38,092 nt of DNA from CAZXVW01 sp964644025 (GTDB lineage Bacteria > Acidobacteriota > Terriglobia > Bryobacterales > Bryobacteraceae): assembly GCA_964644025.1 (NCBI GenBank), contig CAZXVW010000014.1:1-38092 (forward strand), written 5' to 3'. The position numbers and the translations under genes are program-made. Shown here in pieces: positions 16,719 through 24,672 of the stretch. Position 1 is the stretch's first letter. Every line of letters begins with the position of its first letter. The notes under the pieces are model-generated. The model did no database searches, had not been told where the DNA came from, and saw only the letters and a program-made list of their open reading frames with translations.

Positions 16719-18006
16719 AGATGAGAGCGTGGTCGCCATGGACATTCAGGCGAGCCTGGAAGCGGCTGGATATGAGACTTCGCAAGCTGTCTCGGGTGCG
16801 GAAGCGTTGGCGGCCGCCGAGAATCATTCGCCGGTGCTGGCGATCATGGACATCGGCCTCGCCGGCGAGATTGATGGCATCGAAACGGCGGCCCGAATGC
16901 GCGCCGAGCTGGACCTCCCGGTGATTTATCTTACCGGGAGAACCGACGGGGAAACCGTCCAGCGGGCCAAGAAAACCTTGCCGCTGGGATATATCATTAA
17001 GCCGTTCAAGCCGGAAGAGCTGCGCTCGACGGTGGAAATCGCGCTGGTCCGGCGCGAGGCAGAGAAGCGTTGGCGGCACAGCGAGCGTCTGCCGCGGTTG
17101 GTTCTAGAGGCGCTGACCGATGGGGTGGTGGTGACCGACCAGGAGGGTAAAGTGACCTTCATGAACCCCACCGCCGCGGAGATTTCGGGGAAAAGGGCCG
17201 AAGAGTGCCTTGGCGCCGACGCCAGCGAAGTGTTGAGTCTGTCTGGTCCCCAAAGGGCGCCTTCGCTGGCCGATCGCGTCCGGCAGGCGATCCGCGAGGG
17301 AACCGCGGCCAGCATCCGGGAAGGCCTGGCCCTGGTTACTGGAAACGAGCGCAACCAGCACTGCGTGGAGGATATTCTCCCGTTGTTCGACGACAGTCAC
17401 GAGACGGTCGGGGCCCTGGTGCTGCTGCGAGCCAGGAAGGCTGTTGGGCCGGCCGCAGGTGAGGCCCGCCAGGAGCCAGGGGCGACCGGCCGCTCGACCC
17501 AGCCTTGTCCGGTAGCCCGCCCGGGTCCGCCAGAGAGTGAGCCGCCGGAGGCACTCGACCCCGCCACGGGACTACCCGGACGCGCCGCCGCAGAACGAGA
17601 GTTCCGCCGGCTCAGCCGGGATTCAACCGACTGGTACGCGGCACCGTTCGTGCTCAGCCGCTACGAGTTGATCACCGAACGGTTTGGATCGGCCGCCGCC
17701 GACGAGCTGGCGACGTTTTACAGCATCCACCTGGCGCAGAACCTGGAACCGGAAGACCAGATCTTCAGGTGGAGTCCCTCGACCTTCGTCGTCTTCCTGC
17801 GGCGCAGGGGTTCCCGGCAGCGTGTCCTCCGCGAAGTGTCCCGCCTGTCGGCCGTGCGCCTGGAGAGAATCTTCCACGTCCACTCGGGCACGGCGCTGAT
17901 TGTGATTTCCGCGGCTTCGACGGTCCTGGCCCTGGCGGAGTTCGAATGCCCGGCCGACCTCACGCGGCAGGTCGCCGCCTTCATCAAGAGGGAATCCTAC
18001 CGATAG
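16690..18006 (+). CDS. Response regulator: REC-PAS-degenerate GGDEF
   Basis: The 438-residue protein has an N-terminal receiver domain (residues 4-120) with acidic residues E10-D11, phospho-acceptor D54 (MDIGLAG), T82 and K104. A PAS domain follows (about 133-250; LEALTDGVVVTDQEGKVTFM). A Pro/Gly/Glu-rich linker leads to a C-terminal domain (about 288-438). It opens DPATGLPGRAAAEREF, has ERFGSAAADELATF, then FRWSPSTFVVFLRR. These align with DPLTGLPNR, the DRFGHxxGDxLL helix, and RxGGDEFxxLL of diguanylate cyclases. The GGDEF position reads SPSTF (362-366), so cyclase activity should be lost. Start ATG at 16690 has a strong GGAGGAG. It may act as a c-di-GMP-independent or GTP-sensing output; that is inference. 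Confidence 0.85.
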   Translation: MSRPHLLIVEDESVVAMDIQASLEAAGYETSQAVSGAEALAAAENHSPVLAIMDIGLAGEIDGIETAARMRAELDLPVIYLTGRTDGETVQRAKKTLPLGYIIKPFKPEELRSTVEIALVRREAEKRWRHSERLPRLVLEALTDGVVVTDQEGKVTFMNPTAAEISGKRAEECLGADASEVLSLSGPQRAPSLADRVRQAIREGTAASIREGLALVTGNERNQHCVEDILPLFDDSHETVGALVLLRARKAVGPAAGEARQEPGATGRSTQPCPVARPGPPESEPPEALDPATGLPGRAAAEREFRRLSRDSTDWYAAPFVLSRYELITERFGSAAADELATFYSIHLAQNLEPEDQIFRWSPSTFVVFLRRRGSRQRVLREVSRLSAVRLERIFHVHSGTALIVISAASTVLALAEFECPADLTRQVAAFIKRESYR

Positions 18007-18106
18007 GCACGGATCAGCGGTGGCGAGCGCCGCCGGCTGCGGGGCTTCGACCAGCCGCCCGGCTGGCGCAACCGGTTGCCGGAGGGATAGGAGCGCCAGG
18101 AGAAAG

Positions 18107-18138
18107 TTTGGGGTCATCCGTGGCCGGATGACCCCAAA
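18107..18138. terminator. Perfect 14-bp hairpin between convergent genes
   Basis: TTTGGGGTCATCCG, a TGGC loop, then CGGATGACCCCAAA. It sits between the regulator stop (18006) and the receptor stop (18160) and could end transcription from both sides. The stem has terminal A/T pairs but no long U-run, so it may instead be a protein- or RNA-stabilising structure. Confidence 0.65.
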
Positions 18139-18159
18139 TGAAATCGCCTGCCGTGCCGG

Positions 18160-21100
18160 CTAGAAATTGATGCGGGCGCCGAGCTGGATGGTACGCGGAG
18201 CCGTGGCCCCGCTGATCGACCCATAGGCGGCCGACCCCATCGTGCTGTTCGGGCGATTGAAGTCCGGGTGATTAAAGGCGTTGAAGAAATCGCCACGGAT
18301 CTGCACGTACTTGCCTTCTCCAATGACAAAATTCTTGCTGATAGAGAGGTCGATATTCGCGCGGCCGTCAGCCCGGATGATGCCGCGGCCGGCGTTGCCG
18401 AACGTGTAAGGCGGCGGGGCCTCAAAGGCCTCGGTGTCGAACCAACGGCCGATGGTCCGCTCGTCATTCGGCAGGTTCGGATCCCGCAACACGTTCGCGC
18501 GGAGAGCGCCCGCCGAGAACGCCTCGGTCGTATTGGTCTGCATGGTGACGGTGAATGGTCCGCCGCTCTGCAGCACAATGATGGAACCAAGGTTCCAGCC
18601 ACCAAGGACCGTGGCGAGGAGACCCTGATTCAGCCAGCGCCGGCCCTTGCCCCACGGAAGATCGTAGGTGGAGCTGAAGGTGAAGCGGTGGATGATGTCC
18701 AGAGCGTCGGGGCCGCGGTCCAGCCGGCGGTTGTAGATGTCCTGCCAGATCTGGTTGTTGCCGAGCTCGCTACTCGTCGTATTGCTGGCGTCGCCGATCG
18801 AGCGGGCCCAGGTGTAACCGGTGAGGAAGGTCAGGCCGTGGCTGAGGCGCTTCTCCACCCGAATCGAGCCCGCGTGGTAGTTGTTCGAGCCGAGAGCGGC
18901 CGAGCGCACTTGCACGTTCAGGAACTGCGCATATGGGCGCAGCCACTGGTTGGCGTCCGGTCCCATCAGTTCCGGAAGGATCTGGTTGATGTTCATCGTA
19001 CCGATCGGGAGCTTGCGGCTGAGGTTCGCCGTGTAGGTGATGTCCACCACCATATTGCCCGGCAGTTGCCGCTGAATGCCGAAGTTCATCTGCGAAGCGT
19101 AGCCGGTGCGGCGGTTCATTTCGTAAAACGAGACGTTCGTCTTGGGTTTCGCGCCGAATGGAACCGCGCCGAAGGAGTCGTCGAGCGGGGGCTTTTCCAG
19201 TTCCACGGTCGGGCCGTCACGCAACAGAAAGGCAGGGGTCACGCCGGCATCGGGCGATGAAGCCGCCGCGGATTTCTCGAAGCCGAGCGTGGCGGCGTTA
19301 GCCGAGGTGGAGGGACCTTCGTAGAATATGCCGTAGCCGCCGCGGACCACCCACTTGTCGGAGCCGCCGGGCCGCCAGGCGAAGCCGAAGCGGGGACCGA
19401 AGTTGTTCCAGTCGGTGTAGTAAGGCGACCTCGGCCAGCCGTTCAACCCGGCGAATTTCACCACGCCGGGGGTGCCGCTCACCGGGTTGATCTGGTAGCG
19501 GTCAAAGCTGTTGGAGCGGTTGTTCTTATCGGTAACCGGCGTATCGGTTTCCCACCGCAGGCCCAGGTTCAGTGTCAGGTTCGGGGTGATCTTCCAATCG
19601 TCCTGAACGTACCAGGCGAAGTAATAGCTGTACCGGTCCAGTTCCTCGGTCTCGCGCAGCGAGAAACCGTTCACCCACCCGGTCATGAACGAGGCGAACT
19701 GGTAACCGCCCTTCTTCGTGGCCGGGTTTCGGGTGCCGGTGGTGCTGAAGTTGTACTGGCCACTGATGATCGGGCGGTTGATGTCGACATTGATGCCCTT
19801 GCGGATCTCGCCGCCGAACTTGAAGACGTGATTGTTCTTGACCCAGGTCCAGCTATTCGTTACCTGGTGCTGGCGGATGGGCATTTGCTTGCGCTCGGCG
19901 CTGCGGCCAAGGTTCGCCATGCCAGTGCCGCGGATGGCCGGGAACGCCTCATTGGAGACGCCAGGAAGACCGATTTCATCCACCACCCCGCTGCCCAGGC
20001 CGGCGCTGTTGGCGTACCAGGTGCGATTGCTGAACGCGTAGCCGACGTCCATGATCAGGTTCGGCGAAACCGTGTACGTATCCTTGAACAGGTACGACGA
20101 CTCCCAGCGGGTGGGAGAAAACGGATATTGCGCATCGCCGACGCCCTCGAACGGGAAATTCGTCGTCCAGGAATACGGATCGCGGTTGTAGACGAACCGG
20201 AAGAAGAACCGGTTGTTGTCGGAGAAGGTATGGTCCACGCGGGAGGTGATGTTGTCGCGGGTGAACTTCCGGGCGCGGTTGGCCGCGAAGTTCTGGGCCC
20301 CGGTGATCTTGGTCGGCGGACGATTCGGCTCGGGCCAGTATTTGGTGAGCGCCTGGGCGACCGGGTCGATTTTATCGGCCGGGATCACGTTGCCCGGGAA
20401 CGGAGTGCGCACCTTGCCCTGCGTGCTGAAGGGATCGTAAATGGGAATCAGGTTGCCGTTCTTGTCAAAGGTCTGGCTGAAATCGCCGGCCCGTTGCAAA
20501 GCGGTCGGCACGGTCAGGATCTGAGTGCCGCCGTCGGACTTGCGGGTCCCCTCATAGCCGGTGAAGAAGTGGGTTTTGTTCTTGATGATGGGGCCGCCGA
20601 TGGTGCCGCCGAACAGGTTGTACCGCAGCGGGGCCTTGACCTTCTTCGTGCCCTCGGTCGGCGCGAAGAAGCCCGCGGCGTCGAGCCGGTCGTTCCGGAA
20701 GTACTCGAAGGCGCTCCCGTGGAAATGATTGGTCCCCGACTTGGTGGTGCTGATCAGCACGCCGCTGGCCGAGCCGCCGTACTCGGCGGCGTAACTGTTC
20801 TGGACTACGCGAAACTCCTTGATGACCTCCACCGGAGGGTCGATATCGACCTGCGCGGAGGCCATCCGGATGTTCTGGATGTTGCCCCCATCCAGCATGT
20901 AAGTGCTCTTATAAGCACGCCCGCCGGCGACGGCGAACCTCGGCTTGGCGTCTCCGGAGTAGTTGACGAACACGACGTTGGAGGACAGGCGCACCAGTTC
21001 CAGCGCGCGGCGGTTGGCCAGCGGCATGTCCTGGACGGTTCGCTGGTCGATGAACTGGTCCACGGTGGCGTCCGATGTCTTCAGCAGCGGCGCTTCTCCG

Positions 21101-21462
21101 GTGACCGTAACGGTCTCGGTCACGGCGCCGATCTCCATCTGGATATTCAGCTCCATGACCTGCGAGGTTTCCACGACGATGCCGGAGCGCTCATACTTTT
21201 TGAATCCCGCTGAAGAAGCGGAAATCGTATAGCGTCCGGGCTGGAGGAACGGAAGGACGTAGAGACCCACTTCATTGCTCTGGGCCTTCGTCTGCACGCC
21301 CGTGTCCTCGTTGGTTGCGATTACTTCCACGCCGGGAATTACGGCTCCGTCAGGATCGGTCACCGTCCCGCTAATGCGGCCCTGCGCGGTCTGGGCCACC
21401 GCCACGGCGGGCAGCAGCGCCAAAAGCCACAGTATCACTGTCCAGTTACTGGTACGAGACAC
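18160..21462 (-). CDS. TonB-dependent receptor with carboxypeptidase-regulatory-like domain
   Basis: The 1,100-residue outer-membrane protein has a signal peptide (to about residue 23, AVAVAQTAQG). A carboxypeptidase-regulatory-like beta domain follows (about 27-105; GRISGTVTDPDGAVIPGVEV, LPFLQPGRYTISASSAGF), then a plug domain (about 110-235; TVTVTGEAPLLKTSDATVDQ, MLDGGNIQNIRM, EYGGSASGVLISTTKSGTN). The rest is barrel, ending in the aromatic residue of GARINF. This build is typical of the large OMP families of Acidobacteriota that import oligosaccharides or other bulky nutrients. Start GTG at 21462 is preceded by GGGAGG. No TonB box is obvious. It is divergent from a Tat-exported oxidoreductase, which suggests shared control and saccharide use. 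Substrate is unknown. Confidence 0.92.
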   Translation of the reverse strand: MSRTSNWTVILWLLALLPAVAVAQTAQGRISGTVTDPDGAVIPGVEVIATNEDTGVQTKAQSNEVGLYVLPFLQPGRYTISASSAGFKKYERSGIVVETSQVMELNIQMEIGAVTETVTVTGEAPLLKTSDATVDQFIDQRTVQDMPLANRRALELVRLSSNVVFVNYSGDAKPRFAVAGGRAYKSTYMLDGGNIQNIRMASAQVDIDPPVEVIKEFRVVQNSYAAEYGGSASGVLISTTKSGTNHFHGSAFEYFRNDRLDAAGFFAPTEGTKKVKAPLRYNLFGGTIGGPIIKNKTHFFTGYEGTRKSDGGTQILTVPTALQRAGDFSQTFDKNGNLIPIYDPFSTQGKVRTPFPGNVIPADKIDPVAQALTKYWPEPNRPPTKITGAQNFAANRARKFTRDNITSRVDHTFSDNNRFFFRFVYNRDPYSWTTNFPFEGVGDAQYPFSPTRWESSYLFKDTYTVSPNLIMDVGYAFSNRTWYANSAGLGSGVVDEIGLPGVSNEAFPAIRGTGMANLGRSAERKQMPIRQHQVTNSWTWVKNNHVFKFGGEIRKGINVDINRPIISGQYNFSTTGTRNPATKKGGYQFASFMTGWVNGFSLRETEELDRYSYYFAWYVQDDWKITPNLTLNLGLRWETDTPVTDKNNRSNSFDRYQINPVSGTPGVVKFAGLNGWPRSPYYTDWNNFGPRFGFAWRPGGSDKWVVRGGYGIFYEGPSTSANAATLGFEKSAAASSPDAGVTPAFLLRDGPTVELEKPPLDDSFGAVPFGAKPKTNVSFYEMNRRTGYASQMNFGIQRQLPGNMVVDITYTANLSRKLPIGTMNINQILPELMGPDANQWLRPYAQFLNVQVRSAALGSNNYHAGSIRVEKRLSHGLTFLTGYTWARSIGDASNTTSSELGNNQIWQDIYNRRLDRGPDALDIIHRFTFSSTYDLPWGKGRRWLNQGLLATVLGGWNLGSIIVLQSGGPFTVTMQTNTTEAFSAGALRANVLRDPNLPNDERTIGRWFDTEAFEAPPPYTFGNAGRGIIRADGRANIDLSISKNFVIGEGKYVQIRGDFFNAFNHPDFNRPNSTMGSAAYGSISGATAPRTIQLGARINF

Positions 21463-21748
21463 CTTCTGCTTACCTCCCTTTCATAGTCAGATCCCCGCTG
21501 CCGAGCATCCTACCACACTCCGCCCGGACAATGATAGTCGGGCAGGCACAGGAAATGAGCGCCGGGAAACAAGGCCGTTCTCTGGTCAGGCACTCGCTGA
21601 ACAGCGACGGCGGTCATGGCTGGTTCGCCGGATGAACTCTTCGCCGGCATTCGTGGCAGCGTGCGCACGAGTGTCGCCGGGAATTTCGCCGCCGGGGCTG
21701 CAGCGCCGCCCGTTTCTTAGTTTCTTATATGATGTTACGGGAGGAATT
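21463..21748. other. Divergent intergenic region, receptor and oxidoreductase
   Basis: 286 bases hold the starts of both divergent genes. Ribosome binding sites are clear at each end (GGGAGG on each strand). TTATATGAT at 21725-21733 could serve as a -10 for the rightward gene. No operator palindrome stands out. Confidence 0.35.
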
Positions 21749-23101
21749 ATGGCAGAGAAGGACAAGAGAGTTTCCCGAAGATCATTTCTGAGCTCATCAT
21801 CGGTGGCCGCACCGGCGGCGTTTACTATCGTCAAGCCCTACATGGTGCGGGCCGCCGGCAAGGGGAAGCTGAAGGCCGGCCTGGTCGGCTGCGGCGGCCG
21901 CGGCACGCAAGCCGTTTCTGACTTCCTCGCCGGCAATGAGAATGTCGAGCTGGTGGCAATGGCCGACCTGTTCGAGGATCACCTGGAGGCGTCGCTGCGG
22001 CGGTTGCGCGCGGGGCAGATCCGCTTTTCCCGTTACGTCGGCGCCACGGTCATCCGCGGCGGTAAACCGCACCGGTTGACGAAGGAAGAAGTACTGGCCA
22101 ACGTGGTCAACAGGATTCAGGTGGACCCCGAGCACCGCTTCACCGGCCAGGAGGCATATCAGAAGCTCATCAACAGCGGCGTGGATATCGTGATGCTGGC
22201 CACCCCGCCGGCCTACCGTCCGCTGCATTTCGAGGCTGCGGTGGCCGCGAAGAAGCATGTCTTCTGCGAAAAGCCGTTCGGCACGGACCCGGTGAACGTG
22301 CGCCGGTTCATGGCCGCCGCCCGCAAGTCCGAGGAACTCGGGCTCACGGTGGTCACCGGGGCCCAGCGGCGCTTCCAGCGGCCTTACGTGGAGACCATCG
22401 AGAAAATCAAAGCCGGCAAGATCGGCGACATCGTTGCGACGTATGCCTACTGGGAGGGCAACGGGCCGATCCTGAAGGCGAAGGTGCGTGACCCGAAGTG
22501 GAGCGACGCCGAGTGGCAGCACCGCAACTGGTACTCTTTCGTCTGGATCTGTGGCGGCCAGATTGTCGAGCAGCACATTCATAACATTGATGTCTGCAAC
22601 TGGGTGATGGGCATGCACCCGGTGAAGGTGCATGCCAGCGGCGGCGCGGCCTGGCGGCCCCGCGAGGAAGCCTACGGCAACATCTACGACCACCTCAGCG
22701 CCGAGTTCGTCTATCCGAACGGGGTGAAGATGACCAGCTATTGCCGCCAGTATCCGCGCCAGCCCGGCATCTTCCGGCGCGTGGCGGAGGAAGTGGTCGG
22801 GACCAAGGGCCGCAGCAACTGCCGCGACATGGGCAAGGACGGCAATGACCCCTACATGCAGGAGCACATCGCGCTGGTGGATTCGATCCGCGGCGACGGT
22901 CCTCACATCAACATGGCGATGGAGGTGGCTGAGAGCACGATGACCTGCATCATGGGCCGCGAAGCCGCCTGCTCGGGCCGGGAGATCACCTGGGAAGACA
23001 TCATGATGTCCCAGCAGGATCTGATGCCGAAGGACCTGGGCCCGAACGCCAAGATCCCGGTGCCGCCGCTGCCGGTGCCCGGCGAGTACAAGTTCGTGTA
23101 A
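21749..23101 (+). CDS. Tat-exported Gfo/Idh/MocA family oxidoreductase
   Basis: The 450-residue protein begins with a Tat signal (VSRRSFLSSSSVAAPAAFTI), then a Rossmann fold GLVGCGGRGTQ (about 44-54) for NAD(P). The family EKP motif is at 174-176 (FCEKPFG). QHIHNIDVCNWVMGMHP holds the catalytic-site His region of the C-terminal domain. Exported members of this family usually keep a tightly bound cofactor and act on sugars or inositols in the periplasm; some are glycoside hydrolases with an oxidoreductase mechanism. Start ATG at 21749 has GGGAGGAATT directly upstream; the frame stays open 474 bases further into the receptor gene but that part is not coding. It pairs with the divergent receptor. 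Confidence 0.9.
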   Translation: MAEKDKRVSRRSFLSSSSVAAPAAFTIVKPYMVRAAGKGKLKAGLVGCGGRGTQAVSDFLAGNENVELVAMADLFEDHLEASLRRLRAGQIRFSRYVGATVIRGGKPHRLTKEEVLANVVNRIQVDPEHRFTGQEAYQKLINSGVDIVMLATPPAYRPLHFEAAVAAKKHVFCEKPFGTDPVNVRRFMAAARKSEELGLTVVTGAQRRFQRPYVETIEKIKAGKIGDIVATYAYWEGNGPILKAKVRDPKWSDAEWQHRNWYSFVWICGGQIVEQHIHNIDVCNWVMGMHPVKVHASGGAAWRPREEAYGNIYDHLSAEFVYPNGVKMTSYCRQYPRQPGIFRRVAEEVVGTKGRSNCRDMGKDGNDPYMQEHIALVDSIRGDGPHINMAMEVAESTMTCIMGREAACSGREITWEDIMMSQQDLMPKDLGPNAKIPVPPLPVPGEYKFV

Positions 23102-23137
23102 GCGGCCGTTGTTCCCGGCGGGCGGGGTCCGGTTGAC

Positions 23138-23830
23138 TCAAGCCGGGCGGAGGTTGCCGGCGCGGATCAGGCGCCGGCGGCCCCGGCCGGTGCGCAGCCA
23201 CAGGAATCCGGATGCATCCAGCCCATCGGTGACGCCCTCCAGTGCGCCGGCGACCACCCTCCGGCCGTAAACATAGCTCGAAGCTTGCGAGAACAGGCGC
23301 AGGATCGGATCCGGCCCTTCCTCGGCGACCAGCTTGATGTAGGTATCAACGGCAGGAAGCAGATGGCGGAGCAGATCCTCCCGGGAATGTTCGCGGCCGG
23401 TGGCGAGGCGCAGCGAGGTTGCCACGGCGGCGAGCTCGGGCGGAAAACGCCGGTGGTTCAGGTTGACGCCGATGCCGGCGATCACCTTTCCGCCCTCCAG
23501 TTGCACGAGGATGCCCGCGCACTTGCGGTCGCCGATCAGAACATCGTTGGGCCAGCGCAGGTCGCAAGAGATGCCGGCGTAGCGCTGGATGGCCTCCTGG
23601 GCCGCCAGCCCCAGGGCCAGGGTAAGGACGGGCGGCGAATCCGTTTGGGAGGGAGGCGCCAGCACCAGGGAACAGTACAGGCCCAGGCCGCGCGCCGAAT
23701 ACCATTGGCGGCCGAGGCGCCCTTGCCCAGCGGTCTGCTCTTCGGCGACGACAACGGTCCCGGGCGGATGCAGGGCGGCGTCGATCATGGTCGAGGGGGT
23801 CCGGTCCAGGTAAATGATTTTCCAGGTCAC
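23138..23830 (-). CDS. birA: Biotin--[acetyl-CoA-carboxylase] ligase (monofunctional)
   Basis: The 230-residue enzyme activates biotin to biotinyl-5'-AMP and attaches it to the carboxylase carrier protein. GQGRLGRQW (35-43) is the biotinyl-AMP loop. LRWPNDVLIGDRKCAGILVQ and GIGVNLNHR are the other core motifs. The N-terminal helix-turn-helix of E. coli BirA is absent, so it cannot repress transcription in that manner. The C-terminal SH3-like domain is short. Start is GTG at 23830, overlapping the nadC stop by four bases (GTGA), which implies translational coupling. It is last in the valS-nadC-birA operon. Confidence 0.92.
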   Translation of the reverse strand: MTWKIIYLDRTPSTMIDAALHPPGTVVVAEEQTAGQGRLGRQWYSARGLGLYCSLVLAPPSQTDSPPVLTLALGLAAQEAIQRYAGISCDLRWPNDVLIGDRKCAGILVQLEGGKVIAGIGVNLNHRRFPPELAAVATSLRLATGREHSREDLLRHLLPAVDTYIKLVAEEGPDPILRLFSQASSYVYGRRVVAGALEGVTDGLDASGFLWLRTGRGRRRLIRAGNLRPA

Positions 23831-24672
23831 GCTTGGTCGAACTCGATCCGGAAGTTGAGGTTCACGGCCGGCGCCGAGTGGGTGATGGCGCCGCAGGAGA
23901 TGAAATCAGCCCCGGTTTCGGCGTAAGCGCGAACGTTGGCCAGCGTGATGCCGCCGGAAAGCTCGACCTTCGCCCGGCCGCCAATAAGCCGGATCCACTC
24001 CCGCGCCTGCTCCGGCGTCAGGTTGTCCAGCAAGAGGTGATCCGCCCCGCAGGCGAGCGCTTCCTCCAGCTCGGCGCGGGAGCGAACTTCGATTTCGACC
24101 GGTAAGCCCGTAGTGCGCGCCCGTTCCAGGGCCGGCCGCACTCCGCCGGCCGCGGCGATGTGGTTGTTCTTGATCAGAATGGCGTCGAACAATCCCATCC
24201 GGTGATTGGCGGCGCCGCCCGCCGCGACGGCCATTTTCTCCAGGCGGCGCAGCCCGGGCGTAGTCTTGCGCGTATCCAGCACCCGGCAGCCGGTGCCGGC
24301 GACGGCCTCGGCGTAACGGTGGGCCAGAGTGGCCACCCCGCTGAGCCGCTGGAGGAAATTCAGCGCGACGCGCTCGCATTCCAGCAACGTCCGCGCGCGC
24401 CCGCGAACGATGGCGACTGCCCGGCCCGCCTTCACCGCGTCGCCGCTGGCGGCGGCCAGCTCCAGGCGCTCGACGCCCCCGCGCATTTCATAGATGAGCG
24501 GCAGCAGCTCAACGCCGGCTACGACCAGCGGCTGGCGGGCGACAAACTTGCCGCCGGCAACCAGCTCCGCCGGAACAGTCGCCTGGGAAGTAATGTCGCC
24601 GGAGCCGATGTCCTCTTCGAGCGCCCGGCGAACGGCATCGCGAATTTCCGGGTGCGAGACGTCAAACGTCAT
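23827..24672 (-). CDS. nadC: Nicotinate-nucleotide pyrophosphorylase (carboxylating) NadC
   Basis: The 281-residue enzyme converts quinolinate and PRPP to nicotinate mononucleotide, the last quinolinate-specific step of de novo NAD synthesis. Visible motifs are ALEEDIGSGDITSQA near the N-terminus, CERVALNFLQRLSGVATLA, RVLDTRKTTPGLRRLEKMAV, HRMGLFDAILIKNNHIAAAG and VELSGGITLANVRAYAETG, all characteristic. Length is normal. The ATG overlaps the valS stop (ATGA) and the stop overlaps birA. No nadA or nadB lies in the window. Confidence 0.95.
   Translation of the reverse strand: MTFDVSHPEIRDAVRRALEEDIGSGDITSQATVPAELVAGGKFVARQPLVVAGVELLPLIYEMRGGVERLELAAASGDAVKAGRAVAIVRGRARTLLECERVALNFLQRLSGVATLAHRYAEAVAGTGCRVLDTRKTTPGLRRLEKMAVAAGGAANHRMGLFDAILIKNNHIAAAGGVRPALERARTTGLPVEIEVRSRAELEEALACGADHLLLDNLTPEQAREWIRLIGGRAKVELSGGITLANVRAYAETGADFISCGAITHSAPAVNLNFRIEFDQA

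Noticed and set aside
19828..21213. 461-codon frame inside the receptor gene on the opposite strand
   Set aside because: Antisense shadow of the receptor, whose plug and barrel motifs run unbroken.
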